64,000 bases of DNA from the NCBI RefSeq assembly GCF_965227365.1, contig NZ_OZ245754.1:992001-1056000 (forward strand). The letters are read 5' to 3'. Position numbers and translations under genes: made by a program. The notes under the pieces are model-generated. The model searched no databases. It saw only the letters and a list, made by a program, of their open reading frames with translations, and had not been told where the DNA came from. This DNA is from Hwanghaeella sp965227365. Lineage in GTDB: Bacteria > Pseudomonadota > Alphaproteobacteria > UBA8366 > Aestuariispiraceae. Below, piece by piece: positions 40,916 through 50,608 of the stretch (its first letter is position 1; every line of letters begins with the position of its first letter).

Positions 40916-42292
40916 ATGAATTCCCCGTCCTGCGCCACCGTCGTTCTCTCCGCCGGGCTCGGCACCCGCATGCGTTCCGCGAAACCGAAAGCGATGCACG
41001 AGGTCGGCGGCCTGCCGATGGTGAACCATGTACTGCGCGCGGTCGCGCCGATGGCCCCGGAGCGCACGGTCGTGGTGGTCGGGCCGGACATGCCGGATCT
41101 GGAACGCGCGGTCGCCCCGGCAGAAACGGCTGTTCAACATGACCGGCTGGGCACGGCCGATGCGGTCAAGGCCGCCCGTGCGGCGCTTTCCGGGTACGGC
41201 GATGCGGATGCTACGGTCTTCGTCGTCTATGGCGACAGCCCTTTCCTGAAGACGGCGACGTTGCAACGGATGCTGGACGCACGGGGCGACGGTGCCGCGG
41301 TGGTCGTGCTGGGCTTCCAGTCGGCGGAGCCGACAGGGTACGGACGCCTCATTCAAGACGCTTCGGGCGCGCTGACCGCGATTGTCGAGGAGCGGGACGC
41401 CTCCCTGGAACAGAAGGCGATCACGTTCTGCAATTCCGGCGTCATGGCGATTGAGGCTGCGCGACTGTTCACCTGGATCGACCGGGTGACCAACGACAAT
41501 GCCAAAGGCGAATATTACCTGACCGATCTTGTGGAGATCGCGCGGGCGGATGGATGCCGCTGCGCTGCGATCGAGGCACCGGAAGCCGAGTTGCAGGGCG
41601 TCGACAGCAAAGTCGACCTGGCGGCTGCCGAGGAACAGTTCCAGCAGGCCCGGCGCCATGCGGCGCTGGAAGATGGCGTCACGTTGCGCGACCCCTCGAC
41701 GGTGTGGTTCTCCTACGATACGGCCCTGGCGCCGGGGGTGGAGGTCGGCCGCAACGTGGTCTTCGGGCCGGGCGTCACGGTCGAGGAAGGGGCCGTGATC
41801 AAGGATTTCTGCCATCTCGAAGGTGCCGTCGTTCGGCGCGGCGCGGATATCGGGCCCTTCGCCCGGCTGCGGCCCGGGACCGAGATTGGCGCGGGCGCGC
41901 GGATCGGCAATTTCGTCGAAGTGAAGAACGCTGTTTTCGGGGAAGGCGCAAAGGCGAACCATCTTTCCTATATCGGCGATGCCGGGGTCGGTGCGAAGGC
42001 CAATATCGGGGCCGGTACGATCACCTGTAATTACGACGGCTATTTGAAATCGCGCACCGAGATCGGGGCAGGCGCTTTCATCGGGTCGAATTCCGCGCTG
42101 GTCGCACCTGTCAGCATCGGCGCGGGCGCCATCGTCGGCGCCGGCAGCACCGTGACCCAGGATGTGGCCAAGGACGCTATCGCCGTCGCCCGCGGCCAGC
42201 AGATGGCCAAGGATGGCGCGGCGGTCAAATTCCGGGAGGGGCGGGCAGCCCAAAAAGCGAAGCAGCAGGCCGACAAGAAGGCCAAGGCGTAA
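40916..42292 (+). CDS. glmU: Bifunctional UDP-N-acetylglucosamine pyrophosphorylase / glucosamine-1-phosphate acetyltransferase
   Basis: 458 residues from the ATG at 40916. The N-terminal uridyltransferase domain opens with VVLSAGLGTRMRS, followed by KPKAMHEVGG and the metal-binding VYGDSPF. The C-terminal half is a left-handed beta-helix of hexapeptide repeats with the acetyltransferase active-site region KNAVFGEGAKANHLSYIGDA and GAGTITCNYDG. It converts glucosamine-1-phosphate to UDP-GlcNAc in two steps, feeding peptidoglycan and lipopolysaccharide. The tail is Lys/Ala-rich. It lies 49 bases upstream of glmS, a pathway-consistent operon. Confidence 0.97.
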   Translation: MNSPSCATVVLSAGLGTRMRSAKPKAMHEVGGLPMVNHVLRAVAPMAPERTVVVVGPDMPDLERAVAPAETAVQHDRLGTADAVKAARAALSGYGDADATVFVVYGDSPFLKTATLQRMLDARGDGAAVVVLGFQSAEPTGYGRLIQDASGALTAIVEERDASLEQKAITFCNSGVMAIEAARLFTWIDRVTNDNAKGEYYLTDLVEIARADGCRCAAIEAPEAELQGVDSKVDLAAAEEQFQQARRHAALEDGVTLRDPSTVWFSYDTALAPGVEVGRNVVFGPGVTVEEGAVIKDFCHLEGAVVRRGADIGPFARLRPGTEIGAGARIGNFVEVKNAVFGEGAKANHLSYIGDAGVGAKANIGAGTITCNYDGYLKSRTEIGAGAFIGSNSALVAPVSIGAGAIVGAGSTVTQDVAKDAIAVARGQQMAKDGAAVKFREGRAAQKAKQQADKKAKA

Positions 42293-42341
42293 GCCCGAAT
42301 AGTAAAGAACACGAAACGGAACGAAGGAGGCCGTCCCAACC

Positions 42342-44171
42342 ATGTGCGGCATAGTCGGTATTCTCGGAAAACGGGATGCGTCCCCTCTCTTGCTGGATGG
42401 TCTGAAGCGGTTGGAATACCGCGGTTACGACTCAGCCGGTATTGCCACCCTGGTCAACGGTTCGATCGACCGGCGGCGCGCGGAAGGGAAGCTCGCCAAT
42501 CTGGCATCCGTGCTTGAGGGCAACCCTCTCGCGGGGACGGTCGGGATCGGCCATACCCGTTGGGCAACCCATGGGGTGCCGTCGGAGAACAACGCGCATC
42601 CGCATATCTCGGAGAATGTCGCGCTGGTGCATAACGGCATCATCGAGAATTTTCAGGAGTTGAAGGATGAACTGGGCGATCGCGCCAAGGCGATCTCCAG
42701 CGAGACCGATACCGAGGTCGTCGCCCATGTCATCAACATGTATCTCGACGAGGGGCTGAGCCCGCGGGAAGCGGTCGCCAAGACCCTGCCGCGTCTGGAA
42801 GGCGCGTTCTCGTTCGTGATGATCTTCCGCGGCCATCACGACCTGATGATCGGTGCGCGGCGCGGCAGTCCGCTCGCCATCGGTTACGGCGAGGGCGAGA
42901 TGTATTTCGGCTCCGACGCCCTGGCGCTGGCACCGCTGACCCGCCGCATCTGTTATCTGGAGGATGGCGACTGGGCCGTGGTCGGTCCGGCAGGGGCGGA
43001 GGTCTTCAACGAAGACGGCGAACCGGTCGAGCGTCCCGTCGTGGAAACCGCGGTTTCCGGTGCGATCATCGGCAAGGGCAATTATCCGCATTTCATGCTC
43101 AAGGAAATCTATGAGCAGCCGACGGTGATCGGCGATACGCTGGCCACGGTGCTGAACCCGGCCAGCCAGACGGTCACCCTGCCGCCGCTGCCGATCGATT
43201 TCGCGTCCGTGCCGCGGATCACGATCTCAGCCTGCGGCACGGCATCATACGCCGGTTATGTCGCTAAATACTGGTTGGAAGGATTGGCGCGGATTCCGGT
43301 CGAGGTCGATATCGCTTCGGAGTTCCGCTATCGCGGCGCGCCGCTGCCGGAAGGCGGCCTGGCCATCTTCGTCAGCCAGTCGGGCGAGACCGCCGACACG
43401 CTGGAGGCGCTGCGTTTCTGCAAGCGGGAAGGGCAGCATATCCTTTCCATCGTCAATGTACCGGAAAGCACCATCGCTCGTGAATCCGACGCGGTGATCC
43501 TGACCAAGGCAGGGCCGGAGATCGGCGTCGCCTCGACCAAGGCCTTCACCACGCAGCTGACGGTTTTTGCCTCCATCGCCATCGCCGCGGCGCGGGCGCG
43601 CGGGACCATCGACCACAAGCGGGAAGCGGAACTGGCTTCCGCCCTGGCCGAAGTGCCGGGCCGCGCGGCCGAGGTCCTCAACCATGACGGCCATATCGCC
43701 GAGATCGCCCAGACGGTCGCCAAGGCCCGGGACGTCTTCTATATGGGCCGCGGGGCAAGTTTCCCGATCGCCATGGAAGGGGCGCTGAAGCTGAAGGAAA
43801 TCTCCTATATCCACGCGGAAGGCTATGCGGCGGGCGAGATGAAGCACGGCCCGATCGCCCTGATCGAGGAGGAAGTGCCGATCATCATGATCGCACCCAG
43901 CGACGCCCTGTTCGAGAAGACCGCCAGCAACGTGCAGGAAATGATTTCCCGGGGCGGCAAGGTGATCTTCCTGTCGGACGCCAAGGGCATCGAGCGCATG
44001 CACAAACAGGCGAAACCCTTCGCCAGCATTGAGCTTCCCGCCGTCGACCCGGTCGTCGCGCCGATCCTGTATTCCATCCCGGTGCAACTGCTGGCCTATC
44101 ACACAGCCGTCATCAAAGGCACCGATGTCGACCAGCCGCGGAATTTGGCGAAAAGCGTTACGGTGGAATAG
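42342..44171 (+). CDS. glmS: Glutamine-fructose-6-phosphate aminotransferase (isomerizing)
   Basis: 609 residues, the normal family length. Cys2 in MCGIVGILG is the N-terminal nucleophile of the glutaminase domain; the RHTRWATHG-like GHTRWATHG motif is present. The isomerase half contains two SIS domains (SACGTASYAGYV, FVSQSGETADT, EGALKLKEISYIHAEGY) and ends in the conserved NLAKSVTVE. It makes glucosamine-6-phosphate from fructose-6-phosphate and glutamine, the first step toward UDP-GlcNAc. GGAGG lies upstream of the ATG. No glmS ribozyme-like structure was evident, as expected outside Firmicutes. Confidence 0.98.
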   Translation: MCGIVGILGKRDASPLLLDGLKRLEYRGYDSAGIATLVNGSIDRRRAEGKLANLASVLEGNPLAGTVGIGHTRWATHGVPSENNAHPHISENVALVHNGIIENFQELKDELGDRAKAISSETDTEVVAHVINMYLDEGLSPREAVAKTLPRLEGAFSFVMIFRGHHDLMIGARRGSPLAIGYGEGEMYFGSDALALAPLTRRICYLEDGDWAVVGPAGAEVFNEDGEPVERPVVETAVSGAIIGKGNYPHFMLKEIYEQPTVIGDTLATVLNPASQTVTLPPLPIDFASVPRITISACGTASYAGYVAKYWLEGLARIPVEVDIASEFRYRGAPLPEGGLAIFVSQSGETADTLEALRFCKREGQHILSIVNVPESTIARESDAVILTKAGPEIGVASTKAFTTQLTVFASIAIAAARARGTIDHKREAELASALAEVPGRAAEVLNHDGHIAEIAQTVAKARDVFYMGRGASFPIAMEGALKLKEISYIHAEGYAAGEMKHGPIALIEEEVPIIMIAPSDALFEKTASNVQEMISRGGKVIFLSDAKGIERMHKQAKPFASIELPAVDPVVAPILYSIPVQLLAYHTAVIKGTDVDQPRNLAKSVTVE

Positions 44172-44238
44172 AGTGACGGTGCCCGGAGTTGGTAGCTTCG
44201 GGCTTGGCCGATCAGGGGAAAACCCGGGGAGGTGCGGT

Positions 44239-44631
44239 TTGGACCAGGTCACCGGCGGTTGCCAATGCGGCGCGGTCCGGTTCGCGGCGGTGGGGTGGCC
44301 CGATCGGGTCGGGATCTGTCACTGTCTGGACTGCCGAAAACATCACGGGGCACTGTTCCATGCATCGGCGATCTTTCCGGAGAACGCCGTCACGGTCGAG
44401 GGTAATACGCATTCCTATCAAGGGCGGCACTTCTGCCCGCAATGCGGTTCCTCGGTCTATTCCCGTAGCAGAAACGAGATGGAGCTTCATCTGGGTTCCC
44501 TGGACGCGCCGGACCAATTCAAACCGAGTTACGAACTTTGGACCCTGCGCCGGGAGTTCTGGCTGCCGCCGTTTCCGCTCGAAGAACGGTATGTTCGGGA
44601 CCGGGAAGACGCGGAGGGGGACGAGGCGTGA
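44239..44631 (+). CDS. GFA/CENP-V-family zinc protein (glutathione-dependent formaldehyde-activating-like)
   Basis: 130 residues from a TTG at 44239, six bases after a GGGGAGG ribosome site. Zinc-binding cysteines follow the family pattern: GGCQCGAVRF, CHCLDCRKHHGALF and CPQCGSSVYS. Family members were proposed to bind glutathione and activate formaldehyde, but most have no proven activity. The gene starts 67 bases after glmS on the same strand and may be read through from it. A glutathione link is plausible given the GST and glutathione reductase genes nearby, but this is weak. Confidence 0.83.
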   Translation: MDQVTGGCQCGAVRFAAVGWPDRVGICHCLDCRKHHGALFHASAIFPENAVTVEGNTHSYQGRHFCPQCGSSVYSRSRNEMELHLGSLDAPDQFKPSYELWTLRREFWLPPFPLEERYVRDREDAEGDEA

Positions 44632-44717
44632 GGCGGCCAAGCTGTCCCTTCACTCAGGCAGAATACGCCCTGCAGTGATCGTTCTCCTCGTCACGCGGCC
44701 TGACCCTTGTCGCAGAG

Positions 44718-45962
44718 TCAGGCCAAGGCCTCCCCATGCATGGCGAGGCCGTCGACGACGGCGGTGAAGATCTCCGTTTCGACCATGCTCGCCGCAGGGA
44801 CGACCCGTGATGTGGCGGATCGAACAAGCCGCATCAGGCTCGCGCCGCCGACCGGCACCACATGCGAGACCGCATCCCGTGAGACCTTGGCGCGCGTCAG
44901 CGTGTCGTCGAGGGTTTCCGAAAGCGTGTCGGTAAAGCCGCTGAAGACGGTTTCGATATCCGCTGGATTCATGCCCACGGAAAGGCCCGTTTCAAGCAGT
45001 TTGAGATCAATCTCGACAGGGCCTGCCGCGCTGTTTGAAGCGATCTTGGAGCGTTCGGCGAGGAAGGCGATCTCGTGCCCCAATTGCCAATCGATCGTGT
45101 GGTGCAGGCGCTGGAAAATGTCGGGCTCCACCGCATCCCGCACCAGACCCTTCGCCAATGTCAGGGTCTTGCCCGTGTAGAGCATATGGATCTTTTCCCA
45201 GGTCGCGAGGTCCTGGAAAATGGCGTTCGGCGCGGTGATGGTCTCGCCGCCCATTCCGTGCCGGATGCTGTGGCCGTGACCCAGGCAGGGCATGATGAAT
45301 TTCAGGTTTAGGGCCCGATCGAAATCCGTGCCGCCCAGTTGCACACCATGGGACGCGGCCAGATCGATCCCGCCGCCCGACTTCTTGAAGGCGGTGAAGT
45401 CGGAAGTGCCGCCGCCGATATCGACCACGACGCCAAGCGCATCCGTATCGATCGCGCCGGTGACGGAAAGGGCGGCGGCTTCCGGTTCGGGCAGAAAGAC
45501 GATGTCGTCGAAGCCCGCCATGCGATAGCAGCGCTCCAGGTCGCTTGCCGCGCGGGCGTCGATATCCGCATTCCGGCTGTCGAACAGGACGGGCCGCCCG
45601 GCGACGACCTTGTCGAAGCGCCGTCCGGCCTGTTCCTCGGACCTTTGCTTGATGATTTTCAGGAAGGCCGCGACGATGTCGTAGAAATCCATCTTCCGGT
45701 CCAGGATGGTTCGGCGTTCCGCCATCAGCGGCGTGCCGAGTACCCGTTTCAGTGAGCGCATATAGCGCCCTTCCAGCCGGTCTATCAGGGCTTCGTTGGC
45801 AACGGAGCCGACGGCCATGCTCTTTTCTTCGAGAGGAAAGAAGACCGCTGTCGGGACCGTGTCGCTTTCTCGGTCGAGCCGGATGCGCTTTACCGTGCCG
45901 TCCTCGACGTACGCCGCTGCGGAGTTTGACGTTCCAAAATCGATACCCAGCCAGTCGCTCAT
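44718..45962 (-). CDS. Hsp70-family ATPase (YegD-like chaperone homologue)
   Basis: 414 residues, containing only an actin/Hsp70-type nucleotide-binding domain. Phosphate 1 motif LGIDFGTSNSAAA is at the N-terminus; FLPEPEAAALS, VVVDIGGGTSDFTA and VVPVGGASLMRL are the connect, phosphate 2 and adenosine motifs. It has no peptide-binding C-terminal domain, as in YegD. YegD-like proteins are presumed chaperones of unknown client. It stands alone, convergent with the GFA gene and divergent from the oxygenase gene. Confidence 0.9.
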   Translation of the reverse strand: MSDWLGIDFGTSNSAAAYVEDGTVKRIRLDRESDTVPTAVFFPLEEKSMAVGSVANEALIDRLEGRYMRSLKRVLGTPLMAERRTILDRKMDFYDIVAAFLKIIKQRSEEQAGRRFDKVVAGRPVLFDSRNADIDARAASDLERCYRMAGFDDIVFLPEPEAAALSVTGAIDTDALGVVVDIGGGTSDFTAFKKSGGGIDLAASHGVQLGGTDFDRALNLKFIMPCLGHGHSIRHGMGGETITAPNAIFQDLATWEKIHMLYTGKTLTLAKGLVRDAVEPDIFQRLHHTIDWQLGHEIAFLAERSKIASNSAAGPVEIDLKLLETGLSVGMNPADIETVFSGFTDTLSETLDDTLTRAKVSRDAVSHVVPVGGASLMRLVRSATSRVVPAASMVETEIFTAVVDGLAMHGEALA

Positions 45963-46194
45963 GGATCTGCGTCCCTCGTTCGTATCGGCGTTGTGTCGGA
46001 GGCAAGCGGTTGGCAGCCGACCCAGGGTGACCGGGCGGGGCTTCGTTCAGGCGGATCTGTTTTGAATGGCCGGACCTGTGTGCAGGGAATAGTGTTCCAT
46101 AGGGCCCGGCGCGGCGCCGGGTCTTGTAGAGGGCGCGGTCTTTGAGATCAAGGGTGAACCGCGGCCCGGCGCAGGAGCGGACTGGGAGGAATTC

Positions 46195-47184
46195 GTGCCG
46201 TCATTGCCTGTCATCGACCTGGAAGGGTTTCCGTCCACCGGTGCCGCTCGGGACCGGATCGCGTCCGGACTGGATGCGGCGTTTCGGGAATACGGGTTCT
46301 GCATCGTCACCGGACATGGCGTGCCGATGGGCCTGCGGGACCGTGCCTTCGCCGCGTCGCGCGCCTTTCACGCCCTGCCAGAGGCGGAGAAACGGGCAAT
46401 TGCCGTGAATGCTTTTCACCGCGGTTATATCGCGCCAAAGACCAGCAAGATCGTCACCTCTTCGGTCGACACGGTGACGAAACCGAATGTATCGGAAAGC
46501 TTCATGATGATGCATCCGGTGGCGGCGGACGATCCGCGATTTGGCGGCCCCTTGCAGGGGCCGAACCAATGGCCTGCCGATCTGCCCGATTTTCGTTCGG
46601 CGGTGGAGGGCTATTATCGGGTCTTGGACGAGACGGCCCGGCATTTGACCCGCCTGCTGGCCCGCGCGCTGGGGCAGCGGGACGACCTGTTCGACCGGCA
46701 TTTCGAGTATCCGACCGTCTATCTGCGCCTATTGCATTACCCGCCGGTATCGGCGGAGGCGGACGAGGATCTATTCGGGTCCGCCCCCCATACCGATTAC
46801 GGATTCATGACCCTGCTGGCGCAGGACGAAATCGGCGGGCTGCAGGTCCGTGCGACGGATCGCCAAGGCGGCGGCTGGATCGACGTGCCCTATGTGCCGG
46901 ACAGTTTCGTGGTCAATGTCGCCGACCTGCTGTCGTATTGGAGCGGCGGGCGCTGGCCGTCGACACCGCATCGCGTGCTGAACAATCGCAGCGGACGGGA
47001 CCGGTATTCCATCCCCTTTTTCTTCGACATGGCGATGGAAACGGTTGTGGAACCGCTGCATCCCTATGCCGAAGGCGTTACGCCCATCGCCGGGCCCGGC
47101 CCTGTTCGCTACGGCGATTATGTGATGGAACGGTTCGACAAGAATTATGCTTATCGTGGCGGGGCGGGTGAGAAGGCCGGCTAA
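46195..47184 (+). CDS. Isopenicillin-N-synthase-like 2-oxoglutarate/Fe(II) oxygenase
   Basis: 329 residues with a GTG start preceded by GGGAGG. An N-terminal DIOX_N domain opens with LPVIDLEGF and YGFCIVTGHGVP. The iron triad is His199 and Asp201 in APHTDYG and His259 in STPHRVLNN, with the 2-oxoglutarate-binding Arg270-x-Ser272 pair. Relatives include flavonoid and gibberellin oxidases and many bacterial enzymes of unknown substrate. No pathway genes adjoin it, and it is convergent with the GST gene (three bases between stops). Confidence 0.93.
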   Translation: MPSLPVIDLEGFPSTGAARDRIASGLDAAFREYGFCIVTGHGVPMGLRDRAFAASRAFHALPEAEKRAIAVNAFHRGYIAPKTSKIVTSSVDTVTKPNVSESFMMMHPVAADDPRFGGPLQGPNQWPADLPDFRSAVEGYYRVLDETARHLTRLLARALGQRDDLFDRHFEYPTVYLRLLHYPPVSAEADEDLFGSAPHTDYGFMTLLAQDEIGGLQVRATDRQGGGWIDVPYVPDSFVVNVADLLSYWSGGRWPSTPHRVLNNRSGRDRYSIPFFFDMAMETVVEPLHPYAEGVTPIAGPGPVRYGDYVMERFDKNYAYRGGAGEKAG

Positions 47185-47187
47185 GCC

Positions 47188-47838
47188 CTACCCGACCTCC
47201 TCGATCCGCAGCATGTCTTCCTCTCCGTCGGCTTCGGCGAGCCATTCCTTGAAATCTAGATCCGCGAAAAGGGTGTCGATATAGGCTTGGGCGGTGTCGT
47301 CGACGGCGATGCCATAGGTGCGCAGGCGCGTCGCGACGGGAGCGAACATGGCGTCGGCGATGCTGAAATGACCGAACAGCCAAGGCCCGTGATTGCCATG
47401 GGCGGCGCGGCAGCCGTTCCAGATATCCAGCACGCGCGCGATATCGGCCTCCAGTTCCGGCGTCGACGGCACGTGACGGCCGGTCGCCCGGATATTCATC
47501 GGCAATGCGGCGCGCAGGGCCGGAAAGCCCGAATGCATTTCCGCGCTGATCGAGCGCGCATGAGCCCGGTCAGCCGGGTCCTTCGGCCACAGATCGGGCC
47601 GCCGTTCCGCTGCCCATTCGCAGATCGACAGCGAGTCCCAAACCGTTTGTCCGTCGACGACCAAGGCCGGGACCTTGCCCGCCGGCGTATGTTCCAGAAT
47701 CCGTTTCTTGGTATCCGGTTTGTCGAGCAGAACCTTGACCTCGTCGAAGGCGATGCCGGCCTTGCGCAGGGCAAGCCAGGGGCGCAGGGACCAGGAAGAA
47801 TAGTTCTTATTGCCGATAACCAGGGTCGGGTTACTCAC
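47188..47838 (-). CDS. Glutathione S-transferase family protein
   Basis: 216 residues. Its GTG start overlaps the cyclase stop by four bases (GTGA). The thioredoxin-like N-domain (LVIGNKNYSSWSLRPWLALRK) has the Ser-Ser-Trp region, where the catalytic Ser of zeta/beta-like bacterial GSTs is expected, and GKVPALVVDGQTVWDSLSI, the cis-Pro and glutathione-binding Asp-Ser. The C-domain is all-helical. It probably conjugates or reduces electrophiles with glutathione. Coupling to a redox-type adenylate cyclase is unusual and may hint at a shared redox theme. Confidence 0.92.
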   Translation of the reverse strand: MSNPTLVIGNKNYSSWSLRPWLALRKAGIAFDEVKVLLDKPDTKKRILEHTPAGKVPALVVDGQTVWDSLSICEWAAERRPDLWPKDPADRAHARSISAEMHSGFPALRAALPMNIRATGRHVPSTPELEADIARVLDIWNGCRAAHGNHGPWLFGHFSIADAMFAPVATRLRTYGIAVDDTAQAYIDTLFADLDFKEWLAEADGEEDMLRIEEVG

Positions 47839-49499
47839 GCTCGGCCTCCTTCAGGGGTGGGGACAGTATCCAGGGCATAATATTCGGTCACCTCCGAGCG
47901 GCCGCGCAACTCGATCGCGTGCAAGGCGTCCTCGGGCGGGGCGACACCGGCAAGAATGGCCGTCGACTTGGCGATGACAAGCGGTTTTCCGTGCTCCTTG
48001 CACAGGGCTTCCAGCCTGGCGGCCGAATTGACGCTGTCGCCGATCGCCGTCACGGTTTGCGCCGAAGGCGGGCCCATCGCGCCGACGATTGCCTCTCCGT
48101 CGTTGATGCCGATGCCGATCTGCAACGGAAAGGGCAGTTCGCTTTCCAACGAGGCATTCAGCGCTTCAATCCTCTTCAACATCGCGGCTGCGCCCGCCAG
48201 CGCGTCGCGCGCGCCGTCCTCGGGTTTCGGGCTGTTGAGCCCGTATATCGCCATCAAACCGTCACCGGTGAACTGGGAGTAATGGCCGCGCGTTTCGTGC
48301 AGCGCCTTGGTCATTTCCGCGAAGAACTGGTTCAGGATGAACAGCACGTCATAGGGCAGTTTCGTCTCACCCAACTTGGTGGATCCGCGCAGATCAATGA
48401 AGACGATGGTGATCTGCCGTTCCAGCCCTTCCAGTCCACCCGGCTGACGTCCCTGATCGGCGGTGGCGCGCGGCGGCAGCAGCGGGACAACGCTGATATC
48501 GGCATCGGGCCGGATTTGACAGGCCAGCCGTAATTCCGGCGGCGCTTCGATCCGGGCCAGGGCCCGCGCCTCGATGCCGCCCGGTTCCGGCAGGGCATCG
48601 CCGCCCTTCAGGATCCGTACGCGACAGGTCGTGCACCGGCCCCGGCCGCCGCAGACGGACGCGTGCGGAATACCGGCCGCGCGCAGGGTCTCCAGCACCG
48701 TCGCGCCTTTCTGGATGCTCAGCCTGCGGTCGTCCGGCAGGATCAGGACGGGGCCCTGTCGCATCCGATTGACGACCGTGCGAATGCTGCGCAGCAGGAA
48801 GGGAATGGCAATGACCGCCATGGCTGTCCAGGTCGATGCGTTGGCGAGGTTCACCACAAGGTCGGCATTCTCGCCGGTCAGCCTGATGGCCTTGAACGCC
48901 CGGTCGACAAAATCCGGATCGGCGGCGGCCAAGCGCTGGGCGCCGAGCCCGGCGGCGATGAAGCCGCTGACCGCGGCGACCGGGATGGCGACAATCAGGG
49001 ACAGAAGCAGCGGCGCATATCGTTCATAGCCGATTTTGGTGCGCAGCCAGTAGTGTATGCCGACCGATCCGTGGATCCAGGCCGCCAGCAAGCCGGCGGT
49101 TTGAATTCCGCCCTGAACCGGGGCGACGATCCAGTAGAAGGCGATATACCACTCATAAGTCGGTTTGTGGCCGGCCAGGAATTGCCCGATGAAGGCACCC
49201 GCCAGATGCGGACCCAACAGGATCGGGATAGCCAATCCCATGGAAAGCTGGGTTGCCTCCCAGTTGCTCATGCGCAGCGAGGTCCGACGGTAAATCGCAT
49301 AAAGCGCGTTCAGGATATGAAAGAAAAAGGCGGCGAGAAGCAGCGGGCCGCCGATGATATTGCTCCAGGGCGCGTTCAGGATCATCCGGCCGCGATCCAT
49401 CGCTTCCAGGGAGATCAATCCCAGGGAGTGGTTCAACAGATGCGTCAACACGAATGCGGCCAGGATCAGCCCACTGTACAGCCGAATGGCGTTCCGCAT
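47835..49499 (-). CDS. cyaC: Membrane redox-type adenylate cyclase: diheme-like membrane anchor, 2Fe-2S domain and class III cyclase
   Basis: 554 residues from the ATG at 49499, with GGAGG seven bases upstream. Residues 5-240 form about six transmembrane helices containing His20, His24, His61, His98, His143 and His149, candidates for haem b ligation as in succinate-dehydrogenase-like anchors. Residues 250-340 are a plant-type 2Fe-2S ferredoxin with Cys283, Cys289, Cys292 and Cys327. Residues 362-545 are the cyclase, with metal ligands Asp369 and Asp413 (TGDG) and the IGDSVNSAARL motif. The layout matches Sinorhizobium CyaC, a quinone-responsive adenylate cyclase. It should make cAMP in response to respiratory-chain redox state. 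It is coupled to the GST gene downstream. Confidence 0.9.
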   Translation of the reverse strand: MRNAIRLYSGLILAAFVLTHLLNHSLGLISLEAMDRGRMILNAPWSNIIGGPLLLAAFFFHILNALYAIYRRTSLRMSNWEATQLSMGLAIPILLGPHLAGAFIGQFLAGHKPTYEWYIAFYWIVAPVQGGIQTAGLLAAWIHGSVGIHYWLRTKIGYERYAPLLLSLIVAIPVAAVSGFIAAGLGAQRLAAADPDFVDRAFKAIRLTGENADLVVNLANASTWTAMAVIAIPFLLRSIRTVVNRMRQGPVLILPDDRRLSIQKGATVLETLRAAGIPHASVCGGRGRCTTCRVRILKGGDALPEPGGIEARALARIEAPPELRLACQIRPDADISVVPLLPPRATADQGRQPGGLEGLERQITIVFIDLRGSTKLGETKLPYDVLFILNQFFAEMTKALHETRGHYSQFTGDGLMAIYGLNSPKPEDGARDALAGAAAMLKRIEALNASLESELPFPLQIGIGINDGEAIVGAMGPPSAQTVTAIGDSVNSAARLEALCKEHGKPLVIAKSTAILAGVAPPEDALHAIELRGRSEVTEYYALDTVPTPEGGRA

Positions 49500-49633
49500 G
49501 CCCAAACCTCCGGTTTCCCCAATCGCGGCGAGGTGCAAGCATATTGGCGGGAGTCACCGCAAACGGAAAATCAAATAGGGATGACCGGCACGATAAGATC
49601 GGCGGAATGCGCTGAAAAACCCCGTGCGGCGGT

Positions 49634-50500
49634 CTATGACCCCATCATGGCCGCGCCGCGTTGTTTGTGCGACTGGTTGTCGAAGATGGAATCGTCGGCT
49701 TCCACTTTCGGCAGCGGGATACGGATTGGAACGGCGATCTGGCGCGGCGCAAGCGTCGGCGTACCGGTCAGGATGCGTGTGTCGAAATCGCCAATTCCTT
49801 CCTTGGGCAGCAAGGGCCAGGCATCCACGGCGGCATAGGAGAAAAGCAGCAAGCGGCGTGCCGTCTCACTGGTATTCGGTTCCGATCCATGGATTGCGCG
49901 GACATGGTGAATGGTGACCGAACCGGCCTTGCCTGTCAGCGGCACGGCCGTTTCCGCAAGACCCTCGGCTTCCGCGTCGTCGATGGCGCCGCAGAAGACA
50001 CCGTTCGAATGGTGGTTCAGCACCGGCCCCTTATGGCTGCCGGGTACGACCTGCAAGGGGCCGCTTTTCGGGCCGACATCGCCCAGCAGCACACCGACGG
50101 CCAGCATGTCGTCATTGGTGTGGGGATAGAAGGCCCAGTCCTGATGCCAGTCGATCTCCGCCCCGCCGCCGACAGGCTTGATGTTCAGTTTGGCATGATC
50201 GAACCGCAATGCATCGCCCAGCAATTGCTGCAGTATGGCGATCAGTCCGGGGTGGCGCATCGCCTTGTCGAAGGCAGGATGATGAAGGGTCGGGTTCTTG
50301 ATGCGGCGCAATTTCGGGGCGGCATGGCTGTGGCCGGGACCGATATCGAAAACGCTATCGCTTCCGGTCAGCGCGCGGCTGGTTTCGACGAACCGGTCCG
50401 TAACCCGGTTCAGCTCCGCAATTTCGTCGGTCGAATAGACGTCTGGTACGAGAATGAAACCGTCTTCGCGATAGGCCGCGACCTGCTCTTCCGTCAGCAT
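49634..50500 (-). CDS. Phytanoyl-CoA dioxygenase (PhyH)-family oxygenase
   Basis: 288 residues starting MLTEEQVAAYREDGFILV, the standard opening of this non-haem iron family. The HxD ligands lie in IDWHQDWAFYPHTND and the distal His in AIHGSEPNTS, with the following Arg pair binding 2-oxoglutarate. The PLQVVPGSHKGPVL segment is typical. Family members hydroxylate fatty acyl-CoA, ectoine, phosphonates or halogenated metabolites. No substrate is suggested by its neighbours. It probably forms its own transcription unit. Confidence 0.92.
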   Translation of the reverse strand: MLTEEQVAAYREDGFILVPDVYSTDEIAELNRVTDRFVETSRALTGSDSVFDIGPGHSHAAPKLRRIKNPTLHHPAFDKAMRHPGLIAILQQLLGDALRFDHAKLNIKPVGGGAEIDWHQDWAFYPHTNDDMLAVGVLLGDVGPKSGPLQVVPGSHKGPVLNHHSNGVFCGAIDDAEAEGLAETAVPLTGKAGSVTIHHVRAIHGSEPNTSETARRLLLFSYAAVDAWPLLPKEGIGDFDTRILTGTPTLAPRQIAVPIRIPLPKVEADDSIFDNQSHKQRGAAMMGS

Positions 50501-50608
50501 TTTCCACCCCGGTTGTGTTTTTCGGGGGATGGTAGCCCAAGTTGCCGTGGAAGAGGAGGTTATCTCCGTAATGCAGGGGGCGAAGAGGATTGGCCCTTAA
50601 ACTCTCTT

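Noticed and set aside
40868..42352. Long minus-strand open frame opposite glmU
   Set aside because: Shadow of glmU codon bias; no protein family signal.
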